This document shows positions 13,701 to 24,500 of a DNA stretch of 64,000 nt, piece by piece. Source of the DNA: Saccoglossus kowalevskii (Eukaryota > Hemichordata > Enteropneusta > Harrimaniidae); NCBI RefSeq assembly GCF_000003605.2, contig NW_003128862.1:1034660-1098659 (forward strand), in the 5' to 3' direction. A program made the translations under genes and the position numbers. How positions within the stretch are numbered: position 1 is the first letter of the stretch; the number at the start of each line of letters is the position of its first letter. The notes under the pieces were generated by a model. It had not been told where the DNA came from. It did no database searches and saw only the letters and a program-made list of their open reading frames with translations.

Positions 13701-16700
13701 TGGGGCATATTCTCTTGATAATATTTAATAATCGCATCTGCTATGATGTTTAATGTATGCACTGGTCTGATAATATCACGTATACATCACATACATGTAA
13801 TGTTTCTAATGTTTAACGGATGTACTGGTCTGATAATATCACGTATACATCACATACATGTAATGTTTCTAATGTTTAACTGATGTACTGGTCTGGTAAT
13901 ATCACGTATACATCACATACATGTAATGTTTCTTATGTTCAACGGATGTACTGGTCTGATAATATCACGTATACATCACATACATGTAATGTTTTTAATG
14001 TTCAACAGATGTACTGGTCTGATAATATCACGTATACATCACATACATGTAATGTTTGTAATGTTCAACGGTAGTACTGATCTGATTATATCACGTATAC
14101 ATCACATACATGCAATGTTTCTAATGTTCAACGGATGTACTGGTCTGATAATATCACGTATATATCACATATATGTAATGTTTCTAATGTTCAACAGATG
14201 TACTGGTCTGACAATATCACGTATACATCACATACATGTAATGTTTCTAATGTTCAACGGATGTACTGGTCTGATAATATCACGTATACATCACTTGCAT
14301 GTAATGTTTCTAATGTTCAACAGATGTACTGGTCTGATAATATCACGTAAACATCACATACATGTAATGTTTCTAATGTTCAACGGATGTACTGGTCTGA
14401 TAATATCACGTATACATCACATACATGTAATGTTTCTAATGTTCAACGGATGTACTGATCTAATAATAACACGTATACATCACATACATGTAATGTTTCT
14501 AATGTTCAACGGATGTACTGATCTGATGATATCACGTATACATCACATACATGTAATGTTTCTAATGTTCATCGGATGTACTGATCTAATAATAATACGT
14601 ATACATCAAATACATGTAATGTTTCTAATGTTCAACGGGTGTACTGAGCTGATAATATCACGTACACATCACATAATGCAATGTTTCTAATGTTCGACGG
14701 ATGACCTGGTCTGATAATACAACGTACACATCACATACATGTAATGTTTCTAATGTTCAACGGATGTACTGAGCTGATAATACCGCGTACACATCACATA
14801 ATGCAATGTTTCCAATGTTCAACGGATACACCGATCTAATAATATCACTTATGCATTACATACATGTAATGTTTCTAAAGTTTAATACAAGAACAGTAAC
14901 ATGTTAATAAATGCATCATCTCGATGGTGTGTTGGTAAACGAAAGCTCTGGAAAGCGAGAACAAAAACTTCGGTCACTCACGCTATATAACAAAAATAGT
15001 TATATTGGAAAACGTTCCGAAAGCAATAGCAGATGCCATGAAAATATAATTGATCACTTAAATTTTGCAACACGCATAGATCATCTGAGAAACGCTCAAT
15101 GTACGTGTATACGACAGTTGTTTGTCAGGAACTACTAGCATGTGGTTGTTGATAACATACATACTTTGATATATTTACTTTTTTCTCTCTCTCACGTGTA
15201 TGTATTTGTGTCTTAAATTTATAACTACGATTCTTGATATATTATATTATTTTTACAATATTCATACCTTTCTTTTTGCCTTTAACTGCTCTCTGTGTCT
15301 GTTTGATATCTCCCCAGGTGCATGGCTGCCCCATAGCTTAATACCAATGATACTATAAGACACGCCTTGAGCAATCAACGGTAGGAAGTACGTGGCCACC
15401 ATGAAACTGAAGTTGTACCTATATATATACAAAGGAAAACTGTGTACGACGTTGTAATAACTTCCTGTCGTATCCACACGGCGGAAAACAAGAGTCAGTA
15501 AACAAATAATTGTGTCATGATTTGATTCACTCCCATCGTGGTGAAAAACTACTTCGGAATTAAGTCAAGAGTGTACATATCAATGCCTTTATGTACAACA
15601 CAAAATTGAGGAATTCGGATCCGTGGGGCATAGCGAAAATTGCAACTCTAGGAATCTGTAATATAAACAAAATTTCAATTTGCATACGTTTCACAGGCCA
15701 TAATCTGATATTAATCGATATATAGACTGGCAATACTAAACGATCAACGTAATATTATAGTGATTTTCGTTTTACATGTCAAATAAAGCAAAACCCTAAG
15801 TTAGAAAAACAACCCATAGAACCCCCACCGGTAATCTAGTCACACTGGTTCTCACAGCACTGCAACTATTATACCATTCGTAATGTACATTCTTTATTTA
15901 GAGCATACAATCATAGAACATGTACTTTTTTATTTACACTATCATCTGTCAATCTTTCACTAGTCCTTTATTTGACTGTACTTTTATAGTAGAGATGCAG
16001 TTTAACTGACAGGTATTTTAATTAGTTAATTAGGAAACCAGGATGACCTCCCTTGTCCACAAAACTATATGTTTTCAGAAAGCTTATTGTATGAATTTTA
16101 AAATTTTGTTTATTTTTTGTATGGACACTAGGGTTTGAAATATGCACACAAATGTGCTTTTTTTGGTCAAAAGTGATTTAAAAAAAATTAACTTCTAAAC
16201 CATGCTTCTGTTTCCTGTCAAAATTTGTTTACGGGTACAACTGTTTACTATGAAAAAAGTGCCGTCTTGAAAACTGTCTACCAGTTGTCAATTTTGCAGG
16301 GCAGCAACGCAAACTTCACTACTTCAAGTTTATGCATAAATTAACACCTTGGCTAGTTGTCTGTACGATTGTTGTAACACTGTCCAACCAGAAACAATGC
16401 CCCAACGGCGTTTTGATGATAAACATATTGTCAATCATTTGTGAAAATTCCATAACAAAAGGTCAAAGCGTCTAGGAGCTATTTTTTTAAAGTTCTGGGA
16501 TGTTCCCTAAAAAGAAGCTAAGATAATTGCTAATTTGCATAAACATTCACTCAGTGAGAAGTTTGCTAATGCTCATAATTATAATGGCTGTAACAGTTCC
16601 AATTTTACATAATTATCGTTTTGTAAAAAGTTAAATATAGTGCATAATATGGAGATCCCGTCATTTCTTTTTTTCACCATATTTCTTTTTGATTATTTAT

Positions 16701-18407
16701 GTACAGCCTTGCTAAATCTTGCTAAGCATTCAAAAAAGAAAAGGTTTGCACCTGTTATCTATATTTTAAATCGCCTTTTGAGTATGTTCCACTATTCACA
16801 ATTCTACAAAATTTGAACAGTCTATATCCAAGACTGTTTGCATAATAACAAGCAAAAAAAAAAAAAATCACCCCCAAGTGCCCATAGACCTGCATCTTTA
16901 CCTTAATGTAAACGTTTAACTAACTATGTAATCTTACAATAATATAACGTCAACTCCCTGAATATAGTCAACTTATTTAACTTGAAGCTATTGAGAACGA
17001 TTTCACTGCGGTTGCAGTCATCAGACACGTTTTTAAGACTGCTCTAAAAAAATTACAAATATCGAGATTTATTACTGATATATTTATATTGACACAATTG
17101 TGACGATAAGTCGGTTTAAATGAGTGATTAAAAAGGCGGGATCACATCACAGCTCCTTTAATGATGCAATGTGCTGTGAATAACGATCATTATTTATTAA
17201 TTCATTTCGGATAACTGTTAAATCACGTGTTACGTTTTATATTAGACTTATACAGCTAAAAGTAATTAGTGAATATCTTTAGTAACATATAGGCCATCCA
17301 AATTATAGTTGCGTTAAACAGTTGATAGTGTATCTCAACGCCATATTCCCTTCTAAATAATGAGCATTTTCACAATGAAATATAATAAAAAGGGAAATTA
17401 AAGTTCAAAATAAAATCATTCGATTTGTGAGCAGACGTTCAAATCGCACATTTTACGCACAATGCGTAAGTAAAATCACCGGAAGGAATAAAACGTATCT
17501 AAGAAAATATTCGGGAAATTGTATATTGCTTCTGCAAGGGAATTCACAGATATCATTTAGGTGATTTAACTTCCGATATAACTCGCCTTCCCAATGTACA
17601 GATACACATACAAGCATGTTGTTATCTCAACTGCAAAATGTTCATGAATATTTCAAACTTTGTCATTTCAGGATAATACTAACATAACACGAGTATTCTG
17701 ACCTTTAAATAACTCATTATATCATGCTGTTACAAGAAGACTTACCAGAAATACCAATCTCCATAATTTTCCTGGTCGGGCCATATTGTAGCACATACTC
17801 TTCGTACGTAGATGGGCGTGTCTGTTATCGCAGGAGGAGGACATGCACCAAAGTCGATATTGGTAAATATAAACCATGGGAGGGCGATTGCGGCTGACGC
17901 AATCCACACGACGGCGACAATTGTCTTAGCGAGAACCTTAGACATCCTCGGTCTCATAGGGTGAACTATCGCGATATATCTGTCTATACTTATAGCCATT
18001 AGAGTGAATATACTTGAAGCTACTGTCAATGGTGAGATAAATCGTACAATCTTGCAATAAGCATTTCCAAAGTACCAATCGTTTCGGAGTACGTAGGTGA
18101 AAGTGAACGAGATATTGAAAATCGCGTTTAGGGCATCAGCGAGAGCTAAATTAACGATGAAATAGTTAGTCACTGTTCTCATACGGCGATGGGCGAGGAC
18201 GATCCACATAACAATGCAGTTTCCCACTGCAGCGGTTACAATCATCGCGCCAAAAAGCAAAGTCCATATAAAGGTCTCTATGATCGGCTGCTGGAAATCT
18301 CGACATGTTTCGTTCCAATTGTACTCGTAATCGTATTCTACCGATGGTGCGATCGTGGAATTAATAGTGAAGTTCAAACTTGCGATGTACGAAAAAGACA
18401 ATGCCAT
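10596..18407 (-). CDS. TKR: Tachykinin-like peptide receptor gene (spliced, two alternative last exons)
   Basis: Class A (rhodopsin-like) GPCR of the tachykinin/neurokinin receptor family, a plasma-membrane receptor for amidated tachykinin-type neuropeptides, normally coupled to Gq/calcium. The coding sequence joins 18407-17746, 15418-15268, 13118-12919 and then either 12548-12392 (389 aa) or 10788-10596 (401 aa). All junctions are GT-AG and the phases (2, 0, 2) match across every join. Visible hallmarks: N-glycosylation sequons at residues 12, 16 and 32; GN at 62-63; HRRMRTVTNYF after TM1; NLALAD with Asp91; Cys118 and Cys205 for the ECL2 disulphide; DRY 142-144; the VCATIWPD motif of ECL2; LKAKRKVVKMM at the base of TM6; CWLP 286-289; NPFIY 328-332. 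The combination of RMRTVTNYF, IWPD, KAKRKVVKMM and NPxIYCxLND is typical of tachykinin receptors. The introns after KAKRK and after LND are, from memory, at the same places as in vertebrate TACR genes, whose equivalent of exon 2 is also 151 bp. The ligand is inferred from family only. Confidence 0.93.
12291..12301 (-). promoter_or_regulatory. Candidate poly(A) signal after exon 4a
   Basis: Two overlapping ATTAAA hexamers on the minus strand lie about 90 bases past the exon 4a stop. ATTAAA is the commonest variant signal. If used, exon 4a is an alternative last exon rather than a skipped cassette. Confidence 0.4.
12392..12548 (-). CDS. TKR: Receptor alternative last exon 4a (51-aa tail, ends SRV)
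   Basis: The exon starts after TTTATAG with C, making AG|C = Ser, then FRTGFKKVFQWLPC (helix 8 and a likely palmitoylated Cys) and a basic tail rich in Ser, Thr and Lys, ending MSRV and TGA. It aligns without gaps to the family pattern NDRFRxGFKxxF. The final S-R-V fits the class I PDZ-ligand pattern (S/T-x-hydrophobic). A second AG six bases further on (CTTTAG) is in the same phase; it would give Arg but remove Phe and Arg of helix 8. The intron from exon 3 is 370 bp. Two overlapping ATTAAA hexamers lie about 90 bp past the stop. The function of the alternative tail is inferred, not shown. Confidence 0.82.
12919..13118 (-). CDS. TKR: Receptor exon 3: TM6, ECL3, TM7
   Basis: A 200-bp exon with 66 codons plus two bases (AG) of a split codon. 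It begins VVKMM directly after the acceptor AAAACAG, so the joined protein reads KAKRK-VVKMM as in other tachykinin receptors. TM6 holds FAICWLP and TM7 holds NPFIYCWLND. The donor is GATAG|GTAAAT. Read-through into the intron gives Arg followed at once by TAA, so unspliced product would lose helix 8 and the tail. The split AG makes the first residue after LND depend on the last exon chosen: Ser with exon 4a, Arg with exon 4b. Confidence 0.94.
13119..15267 (-). other. Receptor intron 2 (2149 bp)
   Basis: A GT-AG intron in phase 0, just before TM6. More than half of it is the 63-bp minisatellite at 13741-14885. The remainder is plain AT-rich sequence. Confidence 0.85.
13741..14885. repeat. 63-bp minisatellite, about 18 copies, in intron 2
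   Basis: Unit of 63 bp with core ACTGGTCTGATAATATCACG, followed by a TATACATCACATACATGTAA segment. ACTGGTCT starts recur at 13761, 13824, 13887, 13950 and so on in exact 63-bp steps up to 14643, after which small length changes appear. Some neighbouring copies alternate AACGGATG and AACAGATG. Because 63 is a multiple of three, the array keeps reading frames open, so a 254-codon frame here is only translated satellite. Confidence 0.95.
15268..15418 (-). CDS. TKR: Receptor exon 2: end of ECL2, TM5, ICL3
   Basis: A 151-bp exon: one base completing Trp221, then 50 codons (residues 222-271). The acceptor follows a pyrimidine-rich stretch ending in TATATATAG. TM5 contains TYFLPLIAQG, with the family Pro. 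ICL3 is short and carries LWGS and GE.....R motifs, ending LKAKRK. The donor is AAAG|GTATGA. The open frame continues upstream of the acceptor by chance, but those residues have no counterpart in the family, and the splice phase with exon 1 fits exactly at 15418. Confidence 0.93.
15780..16920. repeat. Probable interspersed repeat in intron 1, family unassigned
   Basis: About 1.1 kb whose base pattern differs from its surroundings: many oligo-A and oligo-T runs, short GC-containing phrases such as CCCCCAAGTGCCCATAGACC next to a 13-A run at 16857-16869, and no open frame. It reads like a non-autonomous transposable element, but I found no clear terminal inverted repeats or target-site duplication, so the ends are approximate. 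Confidence 0.3.
17331..17425 (+). repeat. Dispersed repeat, copy 1 (in receptor intron 1)
   Basis: Begins GTATCTCAACGCCATATT, identical for 18 bases to a site at 27492. After an unaligned gap, a further 40-base block matches at roughly 70%. The family is unknown. Confidence 0.5.
17746..18407 (-). CDS. TKR: Receptor exon 1: N-terminus, TM1-TM4, start of ECL2
   Basis: This exon has 220 codons plus two bases (TG), which the next exon completes to Trp221. The start ATG at 18407-18405 has A at -3 and G at +4. The same frame upstream runs back to a TAA at 18509-18507 with no other ATG, so this start is well fixed. There is no obvious cleavable signal peptide; residues 1-40 form a short extracellular tail with three sequons and an acidic Tyr-rich patch (DYEYN). 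TM1 covers about 46-70, TM2 about 82-106, TM3 about 118-141 and TM4 about 161-182. The donor is CTG|GTAAGT, a near-consensus 5' splice site. Retaining the intron would give only a Trp codon and then a stop. Confidence 0.95.
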
Positions 18408-18483
18408 ACTTGCAAATTTTAGCTTTGTGACAATCGGTGTACGTTGTTGTTGAAAATGACGTGGCAGCCCAAATGAAATGCAC

Positions 18484-18491
18484 CTTTTATA
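18484..18491 (-). promoter_or_regulatory. TATA box of the receptor gene
   Basis: On the minus strand the sequence is TATAAAAG, a consensus TATA box. A TCATTT initiator-like motif (18459-18454, A at 18457) lies 34 bases downstream of its first T, close to the usual spacing. This would give a 50-nt 5' leader before the exon 1 ATG with no upstream ATG in frame. It is a prediction from spacing alone; an additional 5' UTR exon elsewhere is not excluded. Confidence 0.55.
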
Positions 18492-21400
18492 CGAAATATT
18501 GAGGATTTAAAGTCTTCGAACAATCCGGGTTTTCACCGACTTACGAAGGTCGGGCACGATTAATGCGCGATAATCACCTTCTCAATAATCACACGGTTTC
18601 ATCATTGAGCTGCAAAGTTCAGCAATCACGCATACACTAAATGTCCAGGCAGCGGCATCTCACTATGAAAAACATCAGCAGCCTATATTGTCCGAGAAGT
18701 TCTATGATCAACACCCAGGTGAATAGAAAATGAATAATAAAAATAAATCGATAGCTAATGCACAACAGTATCATTGAAAACAAATTCAGCAGTGATATCC
18801 ACTCCAGTCTATCCCAGGCGCTGCAATGTCATATTAGGAATTCAAAGGCTTCACGATGTGACAGCTGTATCAGACAAATTGAATGTCCCAACTGACGGTT
18901 ATTTACTGTAGGTTATTCCGTATCTATGAGAATGAAAAAAAAAAACACTGTTGTGAGCAGAACGGTAATGGTACACATGTTCGTATACAAGACACATGCA
19001 CACAAAAACTGGATACCGTTGGTCTACTTTCAATCGCTGTATATTGAATGCTCACTTCAATTGAAGAATTTCGCGCGACAGAATAGGCTTTATTTGTCAA
19101 CGACACCAGCTCTGGGAAACTGCATATTATAAGGTAATTGTTTTTAGTATGTCTATATCGTATTTTGACATTTTCAATTGCGGGCATTATAATCATAGTT
19201 TATGTTTCAGTGGCGTTTAACAAAGTTTGCATAGTATTAGGACAATGTATAAAACTAGTACATTAATAAACAAGAAACAAGCATGGTGAATGTCACGGAG
19301 AAAAATAGAACACACATTAAGGGTATAACTTTAGCTGTTAATACAGTTGATATTTCATCATTGCTTTCCAAAAATGTCATCAATTCTTCAAATGTACAGT
19401 GACACGTACGCACCTGAACGGTAACGCGCATTCAGTAAGTAAAGTTTTAGAATGTTTCTTAAAGTCATCCAGCGTGTTCCTTACCGCAAAAATGCACATT
19501 ATTGATGCTTGGCGCGAATTTCTTTTTGAATTCTTATCAATTTCGACATTGCTAATGCAAATTTCTACACAAATTAGAAACGGCTGACCTAGTAAAGAAA
19601 ATTGAATCGCGGATAATAGCGCAGCATCACAGTCCTCGTGCTCGTAAAATGTATGTTACATTTTGCGAGTGAGCAATTACAAGTTTCGATTTCACAAATT
19701 ACACGGGGCGGTCGGAGGTCATACGTAAGAACAATGTTCTAGGTAGCGGCTACACAAAACATAAAAGTAATGTGCAACCTCGATTTACGATGTTTTATAT
19801 GGTAGACACTAATAATTAAAAGACGGATTTGAAGCATTTACAGTAGAACATAGCCAATAGACAAAGTCCTTGTAAGCGCACATTCGTTTTTAAACAAACG
19901 ATCATCATTAAACGAGTCAGATGCGAAGTTGTTTTTCAAACTAAGACATTATTATAGGTTCAAATGTGAAAAAAAAAATACATTTCACTCAACCATTATA
20001 ATAAAATATGTAGCTAATCATGATCATGTTTAATCGCTAGAACAAATTATTAGAGGATACGTGTCTACATTACCCCATGTGGTCAAATTATATCGTCGTC
20101 TACTATAGAGTACAAATACAATATGTTTACACGTGCATCTTAATTATACTAAAAAAGTATTAAGCGACAATATATTAACATATAACATTGAAAATAATCA
20201 CAATATTAATAATTCGTGACATGATTAAATATCTACTAATCTCGTGTGCGTGAATATTCCTTGAAACATATTACGCAATATCTATGTTTGCCCAATGATT
20301 CTTGCTATTTTAAAACATAAAATCCTTTTGATGATTTCAAGGATCCAAGAGATTTTGACAAGGCAACAGTTGCACTACACTGTGCCGTACATCAGACGCA
20401 TTCCGGAATTATCAAATGCCATTGCTCTCAATGTCATTTATGTATACAAGTAAATTGATGTGGTGACACACTTTTTTTTCTTAAAACCTGGCTGATATCG
20501 TCTGTTTCCGGAAGTGTGTTGTCTTACGTTTAATAAATGCGGTAAGTATATACGCATATATTATGTGAAACGTTTCACTATTTATGGCATTCGTGAAGAA
20601 CTTATTTCGCGAAAGTCACTGACAATCCGGTTTTCACTGTTACAAAATTTCGCGATATTTTATATGAATAGAGGTTTGTTTTGTTTGAATTTATTCCACC
20701 ACGTGTATCAATTATTGATTAAGGTTTGAAAGAACATGAAAGGTTTGAAAGACATGACTTATCTAGTAATTGTTACATGTAGCTTCTATAACACTTCCGT
20801 AAAGTGGTTATCCATGTTGTGAAGTTATTTAATTATTTAGTTATGTTACTGAATAATTAAATTAAAAAGAAGTATCATAACCGGATGTCTCTACATTTAT
20901 GTCTGTAAGTGTTACTCGTGCTCTATAAAGAACCAAGAACTTGTATAAGATACAATGTGAAAAACGCTGTAACTAGCAAACCTGCGACGAAAACACGGTA
21001 TATTAAGCATTTAGATGGAAATAAACGCGTGTAATAGCTGCAGTATGTCTTTGAATCGTCACAACTCGTCAGCATGTCATTGATTGTAAACATAAATATA
21101 TAAAAGTGGCGTTTGTGTCAGTCTTAAGACGAGCGCAAACATGTGTTACCCTCCATGGCAACCAGCTTTCTTTCACGGGTTTTGTTTGTTAGAAAACTTA
21201 ATTATGGTTTCATTTTACTGCGTGTTTAATAGTGGAGTTCACACACGTTTTATTAGCACGCGCTAAGAAACGCTGAGTACAGCTTCAATCTGGCCCAATT
21301 TTTAGACCCGGGCAAGATAAGTATGTGTGAACGCGTAAATCGGGCCACGCAACCAAAACGCCAGGACTAGTGTTATGATTAGTGCTATGCTTGGTTGCTA

Positions 21401-21495
21401 ATGATACAATTAAGGGATATATCCAACACTGCTCATATTGAATCTTTGTTAATGTGTTGTTAGTTTATAAGCCTCAAGTTCTCACACTCCTCTCA

Positions 21496-21514
21496 AAATA
21501 ATAATAATAATAAC
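21496..21514. repeat. Short (AAT)n microsatellite
   Basis: About six AAT/ATA units, followed shortly by a TATATATATAT tract. Confidence 0.8.
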
Positions 21515-24500
21515 GTATATATATATTGAGTCAGTAGAGTGACATGCGGGTGAAAGTTAATGGAATTACCAGGAAATAATAAACACATTTGTTCTTTTCT
21601 GTAATCAATTAAATTACATACACAACTTATATATATATATATCTACTAGGTTAACATTCATTCATTGTTCGTTTTGATTGATTCGTGGCGTAGTTGCTTC
21701 CACTAATTTGTTCATCGCCTGTGAACTTAACAGATACACTCAATGTAGAGCAGATTAATCTTCTGAGGTATAATTTTTAATATCTCTTGGGACAAAACAT
21801 GTTATGGAGAGCAATTTACTTTGTTATCAAGCGTTGCGTTTTTAGAAGCCTAATGGCGTTTGCCGCGTACCTCAACTAAAACTTTTCTAATAGTGACATG
21901 ATGCATTGACTGTCAGAGCAATTCTCTCGCCTTTTGATTTGACTGGGCAAGTGGCACAGAGGCGATTTAGAAAGCAATCTGCAATGAACCATTTACCAAG
22001 CGCTGGCAGATTCGTGGTACAGTGCACATGTTTGATTTACAAGATATGTAACTCAATACATACGTGTACATATCGTTAAAAGCTCACTCAAATAGTATAA
22101 GAATGTTTCGGATGAAGAATTAACTCCATGAAATATATGGAAACTAATGTATTGGACAATAATGTAGATGTCTACCCAAACTTAATTTAGTTATCACTAA
22201 ATCTATTCTACGTTGAATTGAATATTGATATCGAAGCCCTAATGGCATACCACTATTTTTTTCTGAGGGAGGCAAGACCAGAATTAGCTTGAGTGCGAAT
22301 CTTATATATCTCCTTTCACAGAAAATACTTCTCCTTCAATAATCTTGTGAAAATATTTTTTTTAGTGAAATATGATGTTGAGATACCTTTACTTCATCAA
22401 AACTGATCATCATCGAATGTGTACAGCACATTGTTAAGCTTGTTAATGCCTGAAAAGGAACTTTAGCAATTGTCAAATCTCACGAGATTTGTTGAAGCCA
22501 CTACGACGCCGTCAACTTTGCTTGTCCTGTTTGTACGTTCGTTTACACGTATAACATTGGATCGCACAGAGGATATCGTCCATTGAAGATTAGATGTATT
22601 CGTGGCAACATGTCGAAGATAAAAAATCAATAAAATTCTGTAAAAAGAGTGTTTAAAAAGTGTTGTAATTGAACTTGTCATTTTCTAATACTTATCAAAG
22701 TAGTATTTTTTTAAGATGCTAAAATTCATAGATATCAAATCATACGATTGCATTAAAAAAATTCACACATCGTTCCTGGTATCAGTACAAATATGTAGAT
22801 ATTATTTAAAAAAACTGATTTCCCAACAGACTAAGTTAGCAGATTTAAAAGTTTACAAGTTGATTTAGACCACGATTTTAGATGCTTTGAAAATTTAATT
22901 GCATGAAACAAGATTTGCATTACAAATAAACCCTTTGTTCAAGTAGAATTATTTAAATGAAATATTAAGCAATCGCTGATGGTGTCAATCATGTTTGGAA
23001 GTTGTTTTTATAGTGAATAATACAACACGAATACGCCCGTTTTCAATATATATTACAGTAGTAGAACTATTACTTATATTCAAGTAGTCATGTAGTGGCC
23101 AGTTAGAATAGTGTGTTTTTCACATTACTGTTTGTTTTACTTGTCATATGCCATCGATAATAATTCGTCAGTGCAACACATATGACGTGGACATTCGCCA
23201 CAGAAACCATACTAATGTATGGGATTGCGTGACAGGGCTGTGCGGCTATTACTAATGTCAATTTACCGTGCTATCATGGCGTCAACCAGGACCAATCGAA
23301 CACAAGCACAAGTGTACTAAGTAGGTTAGTTTCCCCAAAGTCACATTCGTTAGTGAATGAGCTAAGTCTATGGCAAACTCATCCACGGCAGAGAACCTTC
23401 AACCACATGTAGGATTCGAACTCCGTTCTAACGAATAATAACCAGGTGCAACAACTGCAATGCTATACAAATGTTAGACACGAAAATCATTTCGAAAAGT
23501 TCATGTTATTGTATCTTCATACTTTAGTGAACATGTAATGCCCACGAGACTTTCACGCCTTGATGAATAGGTAAACTCCTTGAAGTAACATTCACAGACC
23601 AATCCATGTAAATCAAATAACATGAGCTAACAATCAATTCCTATCCAGTTAAATCTAGTACATTTAAAAGCCAATTAGTTAAAGCCAATAATATTAGTAT
23701 TTTCTTCACTTGGAGTATGTGCATTAACGGCTAATAAGAACACCAGTGTTTTGAGACTAATCTAATGGTTATATTAATAATATTGATTTTTTACTATTTC
23801 GACTTTTTGTGCTTCAGTCGAAAAAACATAATCGTTTCGGGCACGCTACCTGAAAATGCTTCATTGAGTGTTAATGAAGTCCAATTTACCGGTTTCATAC
23901 CAATGAATAGACCACGTGACTAGCTACAGACAAACCCAACTCTTGTTGTGTGTTTTTAATACTAATCGAAAGTACATGATTAGTAATAAATAATCCGACA
24001 TACGTGTTTGCTGTATGACCTGAATATAATAAATTCAGTGTTTTGATCCGTGAGGGGGTATAATATATACGTTTCCTTAATGATATATAAAAACGCTTTA
24101 TAAATGCTTTTAATTTAGTCAGTAAAAAGCAGTACCAAATGGCACTCACATTTGATCACCGTCGCCTTGCCTTTCGCCTTTGCTATTTAAGAACAGAGAA
24201 AGAAATATGAGTCCTTGCCAAGCGGATGTGATAAAATGTGCTTTTCATGACTATTTCAATATGTCTTGCCACAACCAAGAAAAAGGTACTTATATTTAGT
24301 GAACATTTTTTACATATATATTCGTTTCCGGCGAGCAATTATGAACATTGAATGCCTGTGACGTCTCCTGTGATTTTTTTACGTGCAGTTCGTGGCCGCA
24401 GTACATATAGTGCATGTTGCCACAAGAACAATATGCCATGCTTCGAAATATTTGGCAGGATTATATTATCTTCATTTACGTAAAACTTCAGGAGATCGGT

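Larger units (their letters stand above)
15419..17745 (-). other. Receptor intron 1 (2327 bp)
   Basis: A GT-AG intron in phase 2, between TM4/ECL2 and TM5. It holds a probable interspersed repeat (about 15.78-16.92 kb), one copy of a repeat shared with 27.49 kb, and a near-perfect inverted repeat at 17450-17476. I see no coding sequence in it. Confidence 0.85.

Noticed and set aside
13926-14690. 254-codon open frame, longest in the window
   Set aside because: It is the 63-bp minisatellite read in frame (a 21-residue repeat). Overlapping frames are also open for the same reason.
17722-17907. 61-codon minus-strand frame overlapping receptor exon 1
   Set aside because: Shadow of the true exon 1 frame, which carries all family motifs.
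20827-20862. 11-bp inverted repeat ATTTAATTATT/AATAATTAAAT
   Set aside because: All A/T; such palindromes are expected often in sequence this AT-rich.
23401-23425. tRNA-like B box (GTTCGAATCC-like) on the minus strand; also near 2410, 59890 and 60045
   Set aside because: None has a matching T-stem, A box at the right distance or acceptor stem. The number seen is near chance. A decayed tRNA-derived SINE cannot be excluded.
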